Below, one piece after another: positions 53,436 through 60,996 of a stretch of DNA of 64,000 nucleotides. Source of the DNA: Catellatospora sp. IY07-71 (lineage in GTDB: Bacteria; Actinomycetota; Actinomycetes; Mycobacteriales; Micromonosporaceae). Numbering within the stretch: the first letter of the stretch is position 1; every line of letters starts with the position of its first letter. The position numbers and the translations under genes were made by a program. A model generated the notes under the pieces. That model was not told the origin of the DNA. It saw only the letters and a list, made by a program, of their open reading frames with translations, and ran no database searches. The DNA is taken from NCBI RefSeq assembly GCF_018326265.1, contig NZ_AP023360.1, positions 4,683,501 to 4,747,500 of the forward strand, read 5' to 3'.

Positions 53436-53471
53436 GCTCCCGCCACGCTGTCGCAGCGGCGGGGCGGGAGC
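53436..53471. terminator. Hairpin terminator between convergent genes
   Basis: GCTCCCGCC (53436-53444) pairs with GGCGGGAGC (53463-53471). Confidence 0.7.
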
Positions 53472-53493
53472 GGTCGGCGCGTCGGGGACCGGT

Positions 53494-54603
53494 TCAGCGG
53501 GTGAACCAGCGCTGGGCGTTGGTACCGTTGCAGGTCCACAGGTGGATGATGGTGCCGTTGGCGGTGCCGGAGGAGCGGGCGTCGACGCACTTGCCGGAGC
53601 CCGCGCCGACGATGGTGCCGTCGGCGTTGACGGTGAAGCGCTGGGCGCTGGTGCCGTTGCACGGCCAGACCTGGATCTTCGTCCCGTCGGCCGTGCCGTT
53701 GCCGTTGACGTCCAGGCACCGGTCGCCGTAGATGCGCAGCTCGCCCGCGGCGGTGCGGGTCCAGCGCTGGTTCGCGGCGCCGTGGCAGTCCCACAGGTGC
53801 ACCTGGGAGCCGGGCCCGGCGGTGCCGGTGCCGGAGTCGTCCATACAGCGGTTGGACAGCGGGTTGGACAGCAGCACGGCCGAGCCGACCGGCGGCACGC
53901 CCACGTGGCTCAGGCTGCCGGGCACCGACTGCAGGGCGGTCCACCAGGTGGCGGCCATCTTGTCGTAGCCGGCCTGGTTGGGGTGCAGCCCGTCGGCGAG
54001 GTCGGCGAGGGTGAGCGGCGAGTGCATGTCGACCAGGTGGGTGCGGGGGCCCTTCTGCGCGACGATGCCGGGGATCGCGGCGTTGAACGTCAGCGAGCGC
54101 GCCTCCTCGGTCGGGTTGCTGCGCGGAGTGACCTGGGCGACGAAGATCTCGGTCTGCGGGCCGAGCAGGCGGATCCTGTCGATGAGCGCCGACAGCCGGG
54201 CCGGGGCGTTGGGCAGGTCGTAGTTCTGGCCGACGTCGTTCGTGCCGATGTGGAGCAGGACGGTGCGCGGCGCGTACGCCCGCATCCAGGTCACGATGTT
54301 GGCGTCGAGCTGGTCGATGCGCCAGCCGGAGTGGCCCTCGTGGTCGTGGTCGCCGAGCACCGCGGGCCCGTTGAACCCGGAGCCGACGAAGTCGACGGTG
54401 CGCCCGGCGGCGGCCATCCGCTGCCAGAGGTTGATGCGGTAGCCGCCCGGCACGTTGAACCCGTCGGTGATGGAGTCGCCGAGCGGCATGATGCGGACCC
54501 CGCCGTTGGACTCGGCGTGGGCCGGGGTGCCCGGCAGCAGGGCCAGGACACAGGCGGTGAGCAGGGCGGCGATTGCGGGCAGGCTGCGGCGATCTCGGCG
54601 CAT
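53494..54603 (-). CDS. Secreted SGNH/GDSL hydrolase with ricin-type lectin domain
   Basis: A 369-residue exported enzyme. Signal peptide ~1-30 (ends TPAHA). SGNH domain ~34-225: block I IMPLGDSITDGFN (Ser44), block III LHIGTNDVG, block V LADGLHPNQAGYDKM. These enzymes deacylate carbohydrates or lipids. After a short linker, a ricin B beta-trefoil (~245-369) has three sub-repeats with CMDDSG..VHLWDCHGAANQRW, CLDVNG...QVWPCNGTSAQRF and CVDARS...HLWTCNGTNAQRW. The lectin probably targets it to polysaccharide. GAGGGG upstream supports ATG 54603. Confidence 0.88.
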   Translation of the reverse strand: MRRDRRSLPAIAALLTACVLALLPGTPAHAESNGGVRIMPLGDSITDGFNVPGGYRINLWQRMAAAGRTVDFVGSGFNGPAVLGDHDHEGHSGWRIDQLDANIVTWMRAYAPRTVLLHIGTNDVGQNYDLPNAPARLSALIDRIRLLGPQTEIFVAQVTPRSNPTEEARSLTFNAAIPGIVAQKGPRTHLVDMHSPLTLADLADGLHPNQAGYDKMAATWWTALQSVPGSLSHVGVPPVGSAVLLSNPLSNRCMDDSGTGTAGPGSQVHLWDCHGAANQRWTRTAAGELRIYGDRCLDVNGNGTADGTKIQVWPCNGTSAQRFTVNADGTIVGAGSGKCVDARSSGTANGTIIHLWTCNGTNAQRWFTR

Positions 54604-54787
54604 GGCGGTCCCCTCGGGCAGGGTCGGATGTCCAGGGCTCGCGTGACGCCGTTCACGCAGACAACGAGGTCCGCCACAGAGTTTGAGAATTGTCGATTGA
54701 TATGTCAAGCGGGGCCGGTCGCGTGGCTGTCGGCCAGCCGACAGCGAAGAAGTGTTGGTCCGGGCGCCGCTCGCCACTCATGCCGGC

Positions 54788-56728
54788 ATGACACGCCTAC
54801 AGCTGCTCATCACCGCCTGCGTCGCGGCGCTCCTCGCCGCCGTCGGGGCCGCCGTGCCCGCGACCGCCCACCCGGGCCAGCCGTCCGCCGTCTTCGACCC
54901 GAACTCGGTGGACTGGTACAGCTACCACGACAAGGACATCGCCGAGTTCGACGCCATCCTGCTGGACTGGTGGAACAGGGGCTTCATGCCCGTCGACATC
55001 GAGGTCGACGCGTTCGACGGCGGCAAGCTCAGCTTCGGCGGCGCCGCCCAGCGCAACCTGGACGGCCGGGACTGGATGGCCGACACGGTCATGACCACCG
55101 CCGAGTACGCCGCCAAGAACGCCGACGCGGTCGACCGCGGCCTGCGCCTGGTCGACCGGGAGATCTACAAGTACCAGGGCGCGACCTACATCGGTGCCGT
55201 CTGGACGGCGAACCTGGAAGCCCTCGGCTGGTACACGTCCAAGTTCTCGATGACGCTGGCGGAGCTGAACGCGTTCGTCGCCAAGCACAAGCAGGCCGGA
55301 CGGATGCCGATCGACTTCGACGTCCACACGGCGTCGGGCGGCATCGGCTACTCCGTGGTGGTGCTCGACAATCCCGAGAACCTCGACTGGCGGCTGCGCG
55401 CCGACCTGACCCACGCCCAGTTCCTGGCGGCCGACGACGCGTACGCCGCCGCCGGCTTCCGGACCATCTCCATGGACTCCGCGAGCAACACGTTCGGCGG
55501 CCTCTGGTGGGAGAACGCCAACGGGCGCACCTGGGCCTCCCGCATCCTCAACACCGAGACGGACTACGACAACTCGTGGCACAGCCTGGCCGACCTCGGC
55601 CTGCGGCAGATCTTCAACGGCCGCTACGTCGGCGCCGACGGCAAGGTCCACAACATGACCACGTGGCGGCAGAACGACCAACGCTGGAACTGGGACCTGC
55701 GCATCCCGGTGGACAACATCGTGAAGGACCAGATGGACGACGACGCCATCCCCGGCGTCAGCGTCGCCGTCATGCGCGACGGTGAGTTCCTCTACAAGCG
55801 CGGGTGGGGCCACGCCGACCTCGGCAAGGGCATCTGGATGGACTCCGAGCACGTGCTGCGTACGGCGTCGGTCAGCAAGGCCGTCGGCGGCGCCCTGCTG
55901 CTGAAGCTGGCCGACCACCCGGAGCTGTGGGATCTGGACGTGAACGACCCGGTGAACACCTGGATCGACGGGCTCGCCGACGACTACGACCCGGTCACGC
56001 TGGAGATGCTGGCCAGCAACCGGGGCTGCGTGCGCTGGTACGCGAGCAAGGAGACGTACACCGACCCCGCCGAGCAGCAGGCGCAGCAGGACGCCGACGC
56101 GGAGATGGCCACCACCAGGTACGAGTCCGACGCCGACGCCTTCGGCCTGTACAGCGGCGACCCGCTCGTCTGCGTGCCCGGCACCTACCACTACAGCACC
56201 CAGGCGTCCGGCGCCCTGGGCCGGGCGATGCAGGCCGCCACCGGGCAGACGAGCGCCCAGTTGCTGGAGAACGAGCTGGCCGAGCCGCTCGGGCTGGACG
56301 AGATGGTCGGCGAGAACCTCGACGACCCGTCGATCCGGGCCGCCAAGGCGTACGCCGGCGCCACCAACACGGAGATCGACCTGCACTCGTCGCAGAAGAC
56401 GTTCGCGCTGTTCGGCGGGGGCGTCTGGTCGAGCGCGGGCGATCTCGCGAAGTTCGCCCACGCGCTGGTCACGGGCCAGATCGCCGACGACCCGGACTAC
56501 ATCTGGACCGGCACGCCGTGGACCAACTACGCCTACGGCTGGACCCTGGGCAGCCAGAACGGCCAGGTGAAGATCACCAAGGACGGCAAGGCCGACGGCG
56601 CCGACGCCTACCTGATCGCGTACCCCGGCGAGGACATCCAGATCGCCGTCCTGATCAACCGGGAGGAGCTGACCAAGAACTCCAGCGCCAAGGCCATCGC
56701 CGAGGCCATCGGAGCCATGCTCGTCTGA
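54788..56728 (+). CDS. Secreted polyglycine-hydrolase-like protein with beta-lactamase-fold domain
   Basis: A 646-residue exported protein. Signal ~1-27 (ends PATA). Residues ~40-300 are a beta-rich module made of several similar units (FDAILLDWWNRGFMPVDIEV, LNAFVAKHKQAGRMPIDFDV, FLAADDAYAAAGFRTISMDS), each ending in a short W/Y-containing strand. Residues ~305-646 are a serine beta-lactamase/PBP-like domain with Ser-x-x-Lys at 361-364 (SVSK), a Tyr motif in YHYSTQ, and a Lys/Gly motif near the C-terminus. The two-part architecture resembles fungal polyglycine hydrolases and bacterial relatives. That family assignment is from memory and the substrate is uncertain. Confidence 0.75.
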   Translation: MTRLQLLITACVAALLAAVGAAVPATAHPGQPSAVFDPNSVDWYSYHDKDIAEFDAILLDWWNRGFMPVDIEVDAFDGGKLSFGGAAQRNLDGRDWMADTVMTTAEYAAKNADAVDRGLRLVDREIYKYQGATYIGAVWTANLEALGWYTSKFSMTLAELNAFVAKHKQAGRMPIDFDVHTASGGIGYSVVVLDNPENLDWRLRADLTHAQFLAADDAYAAAGFRTISMDSASNTFGGLWWENANGRTWASRILNTETDYDNSWHSLADLGLRQIFNGRYVGADGKVHNMTTWRQNDQRWNWDLRIPVDNIVKDQMDDDAIPGVSVAVMRDGEFLYKRGWGHADLGKGIWMDSEHVLRTASVSKAVGGALLLKLADHPELWDLDVNDPVNTWIDGLADDYDPVTLEMLASNRGCVRWYASKETYTDPAEQQAQQDADAEMATTRYESDADAFGLYSGDPLVCVPGTYHYSTQASGALGRAMQAATGQTSAQLLENELAEPLGLDEMVGENLDDPSIRAAKAYAGATNTEIDLHSSQKTFALFGGGVWSSAGDLAKFAHALVTGQIADDPDYIWTGTPWTNYAYGWTLGSQNGQVKITKDGKADGADAYLIAYPGEDIQIAVLINREELTKNSSAKAIAEAIGAMLV

Positions 56729-56797
56729 CGCCCATCCGACGGTGCCGGGCCCCGGGTGAGGGGTCCGGCACCGTCATCGACGAGGGAGAATGAAATC

Positions 56798-58068
56798 GTG
56801 CAGGATCTGGACGAGGCCTACCGCGCCTACGCGCCCCGCCTGCTGGCGTACTGCACCGCGCTGCTGCGCGACCGCGACGCGGCGGCCGACGCGGTGCAGG
56901 ACGCGTTCCTCACCGTCGCGGCCAAGCAGCACCAGCTGCGCGACCCCGCCCGGTTCGAGGCGTGGCTCTACGCCGTCGCCCGCAACAACTGCCGCGCCCA
57001 GCAGCGGGTGCGCGGCAGGCAGGTCGCGTTCGACTTCGAGGACGCCCCCGCCGGCACCCTCGACGACCCGGCCGCGGCGGTGCGCGCCGCCGAGGTGCGC
57101 GAGCTGGTGCACGCCGCGGCCGCCGGCCTGGGCGAGGCCGACCGGGAGATCGTCGAGCTGGCGATCCGGCACAGCCTGTCCCCGGCCACCCTGAGCGTCG
57201 TGCTCGACCTGCCGGTCAACCACGTGCACGCACGCCTGTCCCGGGCCCGCGGCCAGCTGGAACGGGCGATCGGCGTGCTGCTGCTGGCCCGCTACGGCGC
57301 GGCGGACTGCCCCCAGCTGGCCGGGCTGCTCGACGGCTGGGACGGGCGGCTCGACCCGCTGACCCGCAAGCGGATCAGCCGCCACAGCGAGGCATGCGAG
57401 CGCTGCGCGAACCGCCGCGGTGTGCTGGCCAGCCCGGCTTCGCTGCTGGCGGGCTACGCGTCGCTGCCGTTCGTCGCGGTGTCGGCGATGGACCCCGCGC
57501 GGTTCCTGTCCGCGCCGCCGCCCCGTCCGGCGGCCCGGTCCCGTCGGCGCCTCGCCAAGGTCGTGGTGCCGGTGCTGGCCGTCGCGCTGCTCGGCGGCGC
57601 GCTGGCGCTGGCCCGGGGCAGGGACGAGCCGGTCTCCTCCGGCAGCCCCTCCGCGCTCAGCATCGTGTCGCAGGTCTCGCCCTCGGCCCTCCCGTCGCCG
57701 CAGCCTGCGGTCGGCTCACCGGCGGGCCGGGCGTCAAGGTCCGTGCGTCGTCCACGGCGGCCCCGTCGCCGGTGGCAGCCTTCACTGTGATCGTCTCCGC
57801 CAAGTCGGCGACGTGTACGACGGCGAGCAACACCTACAAGCTGCACGTCGAGATCACGACCTCCGTGCCGTTCGGCAGCGCCCGGCTGCACTGGATCGAG
57901 GGGTCCTGGCCACGGCACAGCCTGCCGATCGAGGCGACCGGCCCCCGCTCCGGTGAGGTGACGAAGGTGCTGCTGAAGGATCCGGCCGAGTGGTGGGTGG
58001 AGGCCGTGGCCGCGGACGGGCGCACCGCGAAGACTGCCCGCGGGTTCGTCCGCAGCCCCTGCCTCTAG
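56798..58068 (+). CDS. ECF-type sigma factor fused to zinc-binding anti-sigma-like and exported domains, frameshifted
   Basis: The first frame (56798 to about 57720) encodes sigma-2 (DEAYRAYAPRLLAYCTALLR, AVQDAFLTV), sigma-4 (LSPATLSVVLDLPVNHVHAR), then a zinc anti-sigma-like His-x3-Cys-x2-Cys (RHSEACERCANR) and one membrane helix (VVVPVLAVALLGGALALA). In this frame it ends at 57790 in a Ser/Arg run. From about 57725 the neighbouring frame takes over with GC-rich third positions and encodes an exported beta-rich tail (VIVSAKSATCTTASNTYKLH...KTARGFVRSPCL) to 58068. One base therefore appears lost near 57720. GTG 56798 is the start (GGGAG upstream). Either a sequencing indel, a real mutation, or programmed -1 frameshifting. 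Confidence 0.65.
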
Positions 58069-58082
58069 ACGGACAGCGGAAG

Positions 58083-58125
58083 AGACGTTTTATATGGATA
58101 AGAGCCGGGAAAGACGTTTTAGGGG
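58083..58125 (+). promoter_or_regulatory. Direct repeat AGACGTTTTA and possible SigB-type promoter
   Basis: AGACGTTTTA occurs at about 58083 and 58112, in unusually AT-rich sequence before the phosphatase gene. GTTT, 16 bases, GGGAAA (58087-58112) resembles stress sigma-B-type promoters. Weak, motif-based evidence. Confidence 0.4.
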
Positions 58126-58131
58126 TACATG

Positions 58132-59391
58132 ATGACAAGGGCTTCGCCGATCGCGGCGGAGGCGACGGGAATGGCGATCATGGGGCAGATGCAGTACGAC
58201 CCGTGGCACGCCGCGCTGCTCGACCTGCTGCACCTGATCCAGCGCGCACAGGGCGACGAGGTGGCGGCCAGTGTGAGTGCCGCGCTGCGCCCGCTCGGCC
58301 TCGAGATCACCTGCTACCTGGTCGACGAGGAGCAGTCGCACCTGCACCCGCTGCCGGAGCCGGGCAAACCGGCGCCCGCGCCGCTCGGCGTCGACGGCAC
58401 CATGGCCGGCCGCGCCTTCACCACGGTGAACACGCACCGCGCGACCACATCCGGCGGCACCGACCGGCTGTGGGTGCCGCTGATCGACGGAACGGAGCGG
58501 CTCGGCGTGGCCGACCTGGTGTTCCGCCGGGAGGACTGTGACATCGCCGCGGTGCAGGAGTGGTGCGAGAGCTATGTCAACCTGGTCGGCCACCTTATCG
58601 CGGTGAAGCTGCCGTACGGCGACTCGCTGAACCGGGTCCGCCGGACCCGGCGCATGTCGGTGGCGGGGGAACTGCTGCTGGCGACGCTGCCCCCGCAGAC
58701 GTTCACCACGGACCGGCTGGTGATCAGCTCGATCCTGCAGCCGCACTACGACGTCGGCGGCGACGCGTTCGACTATGCCCTCGACGACGCGAACGCCTGG
58801 TTCGCCGTGCTGGACGGCATGGGCCGCGGCCTGCCCGCCTCGCTGATGACGGTGGCGACCCTGGCGGCGCTGCGCGCGGCCCGGCGCGCGGGCTTCGGCC
58901 TGTACGCGTCCGCGCGCGAGGCCGAGCGCACGCTGACCCGCCAGTTCGGCGACAAGTCGTTCGTCACCGCCGTGCTGTGCGAGCTCGACCTGGAGAGCGG
59001 CCGGATGCGCTACGTGAACGCCGGGCATCCGTTTCCGCTGCTGCTGCGCCGCCACCAGGCGGTCCGTGAGCTGACCGGCGGCCGCCGGCTGCCGCTCGGG
59101 CTGGCCGACGGCGAGCCGGTGCTGGGCGAGGAGGTGCTGGAGCCCGGCGACCGGCTGCTGCTCTACACCGACGGGGTGGTCGAGGCCCGCAACAACGCGG
59201 GCGACGTGTTCGGCGTGGAGCGGCTGGTGGACTTCACCGAGCGGGCCGCGCTGGCGGGCACGCCCGCGCCCGAGACGCTGCGCGGGCTGTCCCACCGGGT
59301 GGCGGCGTTCCAGGACGGGCCGCCGCGCGACGACGCCACCCTGATGCTGCTGGAGTGGTCCGCCGAGGCGGCCCGCCGGGCGCGGCTGTGA
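58132..59391 (+). CDS. PP2C-family SpoIIE/RsbU-like serine phosphatase with GAF-like sensor
   Basis: A ~419-residue cytosolic regulator. N-terminal ~170 residues form a GAF-like sensor (LLDLLHLIQRAQGDEVAASV...LWVPLIDGTERLGVADLVF). The remainder is a PP2C/SpoIIE phosphatase: VGGDAFDYAL with the metal-binding Asp, AVLDGMGRGLPASLM, VNAGHPFPLLLR, LLLYTDGVVEARN and DDATLMLLEW. Such proteins dephosphorylate anti-anti-sigma factors and thereby release stress sigma factors. ATG 58132 is preferred over the adjacent 58129 because AGGGG is better spaced. Upstream direct repeats may be its own control sites. Confidence 0.9.
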   Translation: MTRASPIAAEATGMAIMGQMQYDPWHAALLDLLHLIQRAQGDEVAASVSAALRPLGLEITCYLVDEEQSHLHPLPEPGKPAPAPLGVDGTMAGRAFTTVNTHRATTSGGTDRLWVPLIDGTERLGVADLVFRREDCDIAAVQEWCESYVNLVGHLIAVKLPYGDSLNRVRRTRRMSVAGELLLATLPPQTFTTDRLVISSILQPHYDVGGDAFDYALDDANAWFAVLDGMGRGLPASLMTVATLAALRAARRAGFGLYASAREAERTLTRQFGDKSFVTAVLCELDLESGRMRYVNAGHPFPLLLRRHQAVRELTGGRRLPLGLADGEPVLGEEVLEPGDRLLLYTDGVVEARNNAGDVFGVERLVDFTERAALAGTPAPETLRGLSHRVAAFQDGPPRDDATLMLLEWSAEAARRARL

Positions 59392-59397
59392 AGGCCG

Positions 59398-59997
59398 CTA
59401 GCCGGACACGAGTTCCAGCATCATCTTGACCTGGGCGGTGCGGGACGAGTCGACGCGCGTGGCGAACTCCAGCACCTGCGGGTTGGCGCCGCCGGACAGC
59501 TCCAGCCGGGCGTACTCGACGGCCTGGTGCTGGTGGCCGATGAGCAGGTTGAGCAGGACCTGATCGAAGTCGGCGTCCTTCGCCGCGCGCAGCGCCTCGA
59601 CCTCCTCGGCCCCGGTCGCGGGCAGCCCGCCGTGCGCGGCGTGCACGTCCGGATTGCTGTCCGGGACGAGCGGCTGCTGCCAGCCCGTGAGCCAGGCCTG
59701 CACCGTCTTCAGCTCGTCGGCCTGGGTGACGTCCATCGCCGCGGCGAGGTCGCGCACCTGCTGGTTGCGGCTGCGCTCGGCGCCGATCTTGAGCAGCTCG
59801 GCGGCCGGGGCGTACTGCGCGGCCATCATCTGCAGGAACATCACGTCGGTGGCGTTGTGGCCGCCGGACTCGTTCACGGCCGGTGGCGCCGACCCGGTCG
59901 GGGCGGAGGCGGCCGGGACCGCCGGGGCCACCCCGGGCGGCGCGTCGCATCCGGCGAACAGCGCGGCGACGGCGGCCAGGGCCAGGAAACGCTTCAA
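59398..59997 (-). CDS. DUF305-family lipoprotein
   Basis: A 199-residue lipoprotein with lipobox LFAGC at residue ~17 and a Pro/Ala-rich linker. The DUF305 four-helix region begins HNATDVMFLQMMAAQYAPAA and continues ELLKIGAERSRNQQVRDLAA, TQADELKTVQAWLTGWQQ and, in the second half, LNLLIGHQHQAVEYARLEL. DUF305 proteins are copper- or stress-associated and typically carry several His/Met residues in M-x-x-H-H motifs; here some of these are changed (MMAAQY in place of M-x-x-H-H), so metal binding may be altered. It ends only six bases from the convergent phosphatase gene. Confidence 0.85.
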   Translation of the reverse strand: MKRFLALAAVAALFAGCDAPPGVAPAVPAASAPTGSAPPAVNESGGHNATDVMFLQMMAAQYAPAAELLKIGAERSRNQQVRDLAAAMDVTQADELKTVQAWLTGWQQPLVPDSNPDVHAAHGGLPATGAEEVEALRAAKDADFDQVLLNLLIGHQHQAVEYARLELSGGANPQVLEFATRVDSSRTAQVKMMLELVSG

Positions 59998-60067
59998 CGT
60001 CTCTCCTCGACGGTGGGGTGGAGGACCCGGCTCGCGGTCCGGGCGGCCGCGAGCCGGGCGGGTGGTG

Positions 60068-60802
60068 CTAGATGCGCTGCCAGAGCGCGGGGGTGGTGGA
60101 CGGCTCCCAGCCGGTGAGCGCGGTGTGCGCCTGCAGGCAGCGGTAGGTCGCCCCGCCGTAGGTCACGGTCGCGCCCACGGCGTAGTAGGTGCCGGCCGCC
60201 CAGGTCCCGCCGGGGTTGGTCGGCGGGGTGGGCGATGGCGGCGGAGGCGTGGGGGAGGGCGGCGGAGGCGTCGGGGTGCTGCCCCCGCCACCAGTGCCGA
60301 CCTGCAGGTCCACGCAGGAGTAGAACGCCATCGCGGTGTCGTAGATGTTCCACCGGGCCAGCACGGTGAACCGGCCGGTGCGGCCGCCCAGGCTCACGCT
60401 GTGCGAGACCGTCGCGCCGGGCTGGGCGCCGTTGTCGTTGAACACCGCGATGCGGGTGCTCCCGACGAAGTACTCCCAGGTGCTGGTGCGGTGGCGGGCG
60501 GTGAGCACCCAGTTGAACGAGACGTTGTTGCCGACGGAGGTGGCCGGCCAGTTCTTGGTGTTGTCGTTGAGCACCGCGAACCGGCTGCCGCCGCCGTTGC
60601 ACTGCATGGAGCCCTTGGGGGCCTCCACGCTCTGCGGCTCCCACACGATGTCACCGCAGCCGGTGACCCGGCCCTGGGCACACATCGCCTGCCGGCTCGG
60701 CGGGTTGGAGATGTAGCCGTGGGCGCTCGCGGGGGTGGCGACCAGACCGGACGCCAGGACGGTGAAGATGGACAGGACGGGTAGGACGATCCGTTTTCTC
60801 AT
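60068..60802 (-). CDS. AA10 lytic polysaccharide monooxygenase with CBM5/12
   Basis: A 244-residue secreted copper enzyme. The signal peptide ends ATPASA so that mature His1 is His28 (HGYISNPPSRQAMC). The second copper ligand is His104 in LTARHRTSTWE, forming the histidine brace, with an axial aromatic in DTAMAFYSCVDL. AA10 domain ~28-190 is followed by a Pro/Thr/Ser linker and a C-terminal chitin-binding CBM5/12 (~200-244; TWAAGTYYAVGATVTYGGAT, W near C-terminus). It oxidatively cleaves chitin or cellulose. AGGAGG six bases upstream of ATG 60802 supports the start. The promoter region is AT-rich with ACAGT-CCTA-ACTGT at 60898-60911. Confidence 0.93.
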   Translation of the reverse strand: MRKRIVLPVLSIFTVLASGLVATPASAHGYISNPPSRQAMCAQGRVTGCGDIVWEPQSVEAPKGSMQCNGGGSRFAVLNDNTKNWPATSVGNNVSFNWVLTARHRTSTWEYFVGSTRIAVFNDNGAQPGATVSHSVSLGGRTGRFTVLARWNIYDTAMAFYSCVDLQVGTGGGGSTPTPPPPSPTPPPPSPTPPTNPGGTWAAGTYYAVGATVTYGGATYRCLQAHTALTGWEPSTTPALWQRI

Positions 60803-60951
60803 GGCTCCTCCTCGCTTGCACGCGGGATGGACCGACCGGACGAGTGCCGGTGTCGTGAGAGGAGACATCGACACCCGTTCACGGAAACATAAAATAAACA
60901 GTCCTAACTGTAAATACGGTTAACTGAGATCTGGCTTAAAATTGGCATAGA

Positions 60952-60986
60952 ACAGGAGCCCACGCCGCGTCGGCGTGGGCTCCTGT
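60952..60986. terminator. Hairpin terminator of the ABC transporter gene
   Basis: ACAGGAGCCCACGCCG and CGGCGTGGGCTCCTGT form a perfect 16-bp stem with a CGT loop, eleven bases beyond the stop codon of the minus-strand ABC gene. Confidence 0.85.
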
Positions 60987-60996
60987 CCGTTCGCGC

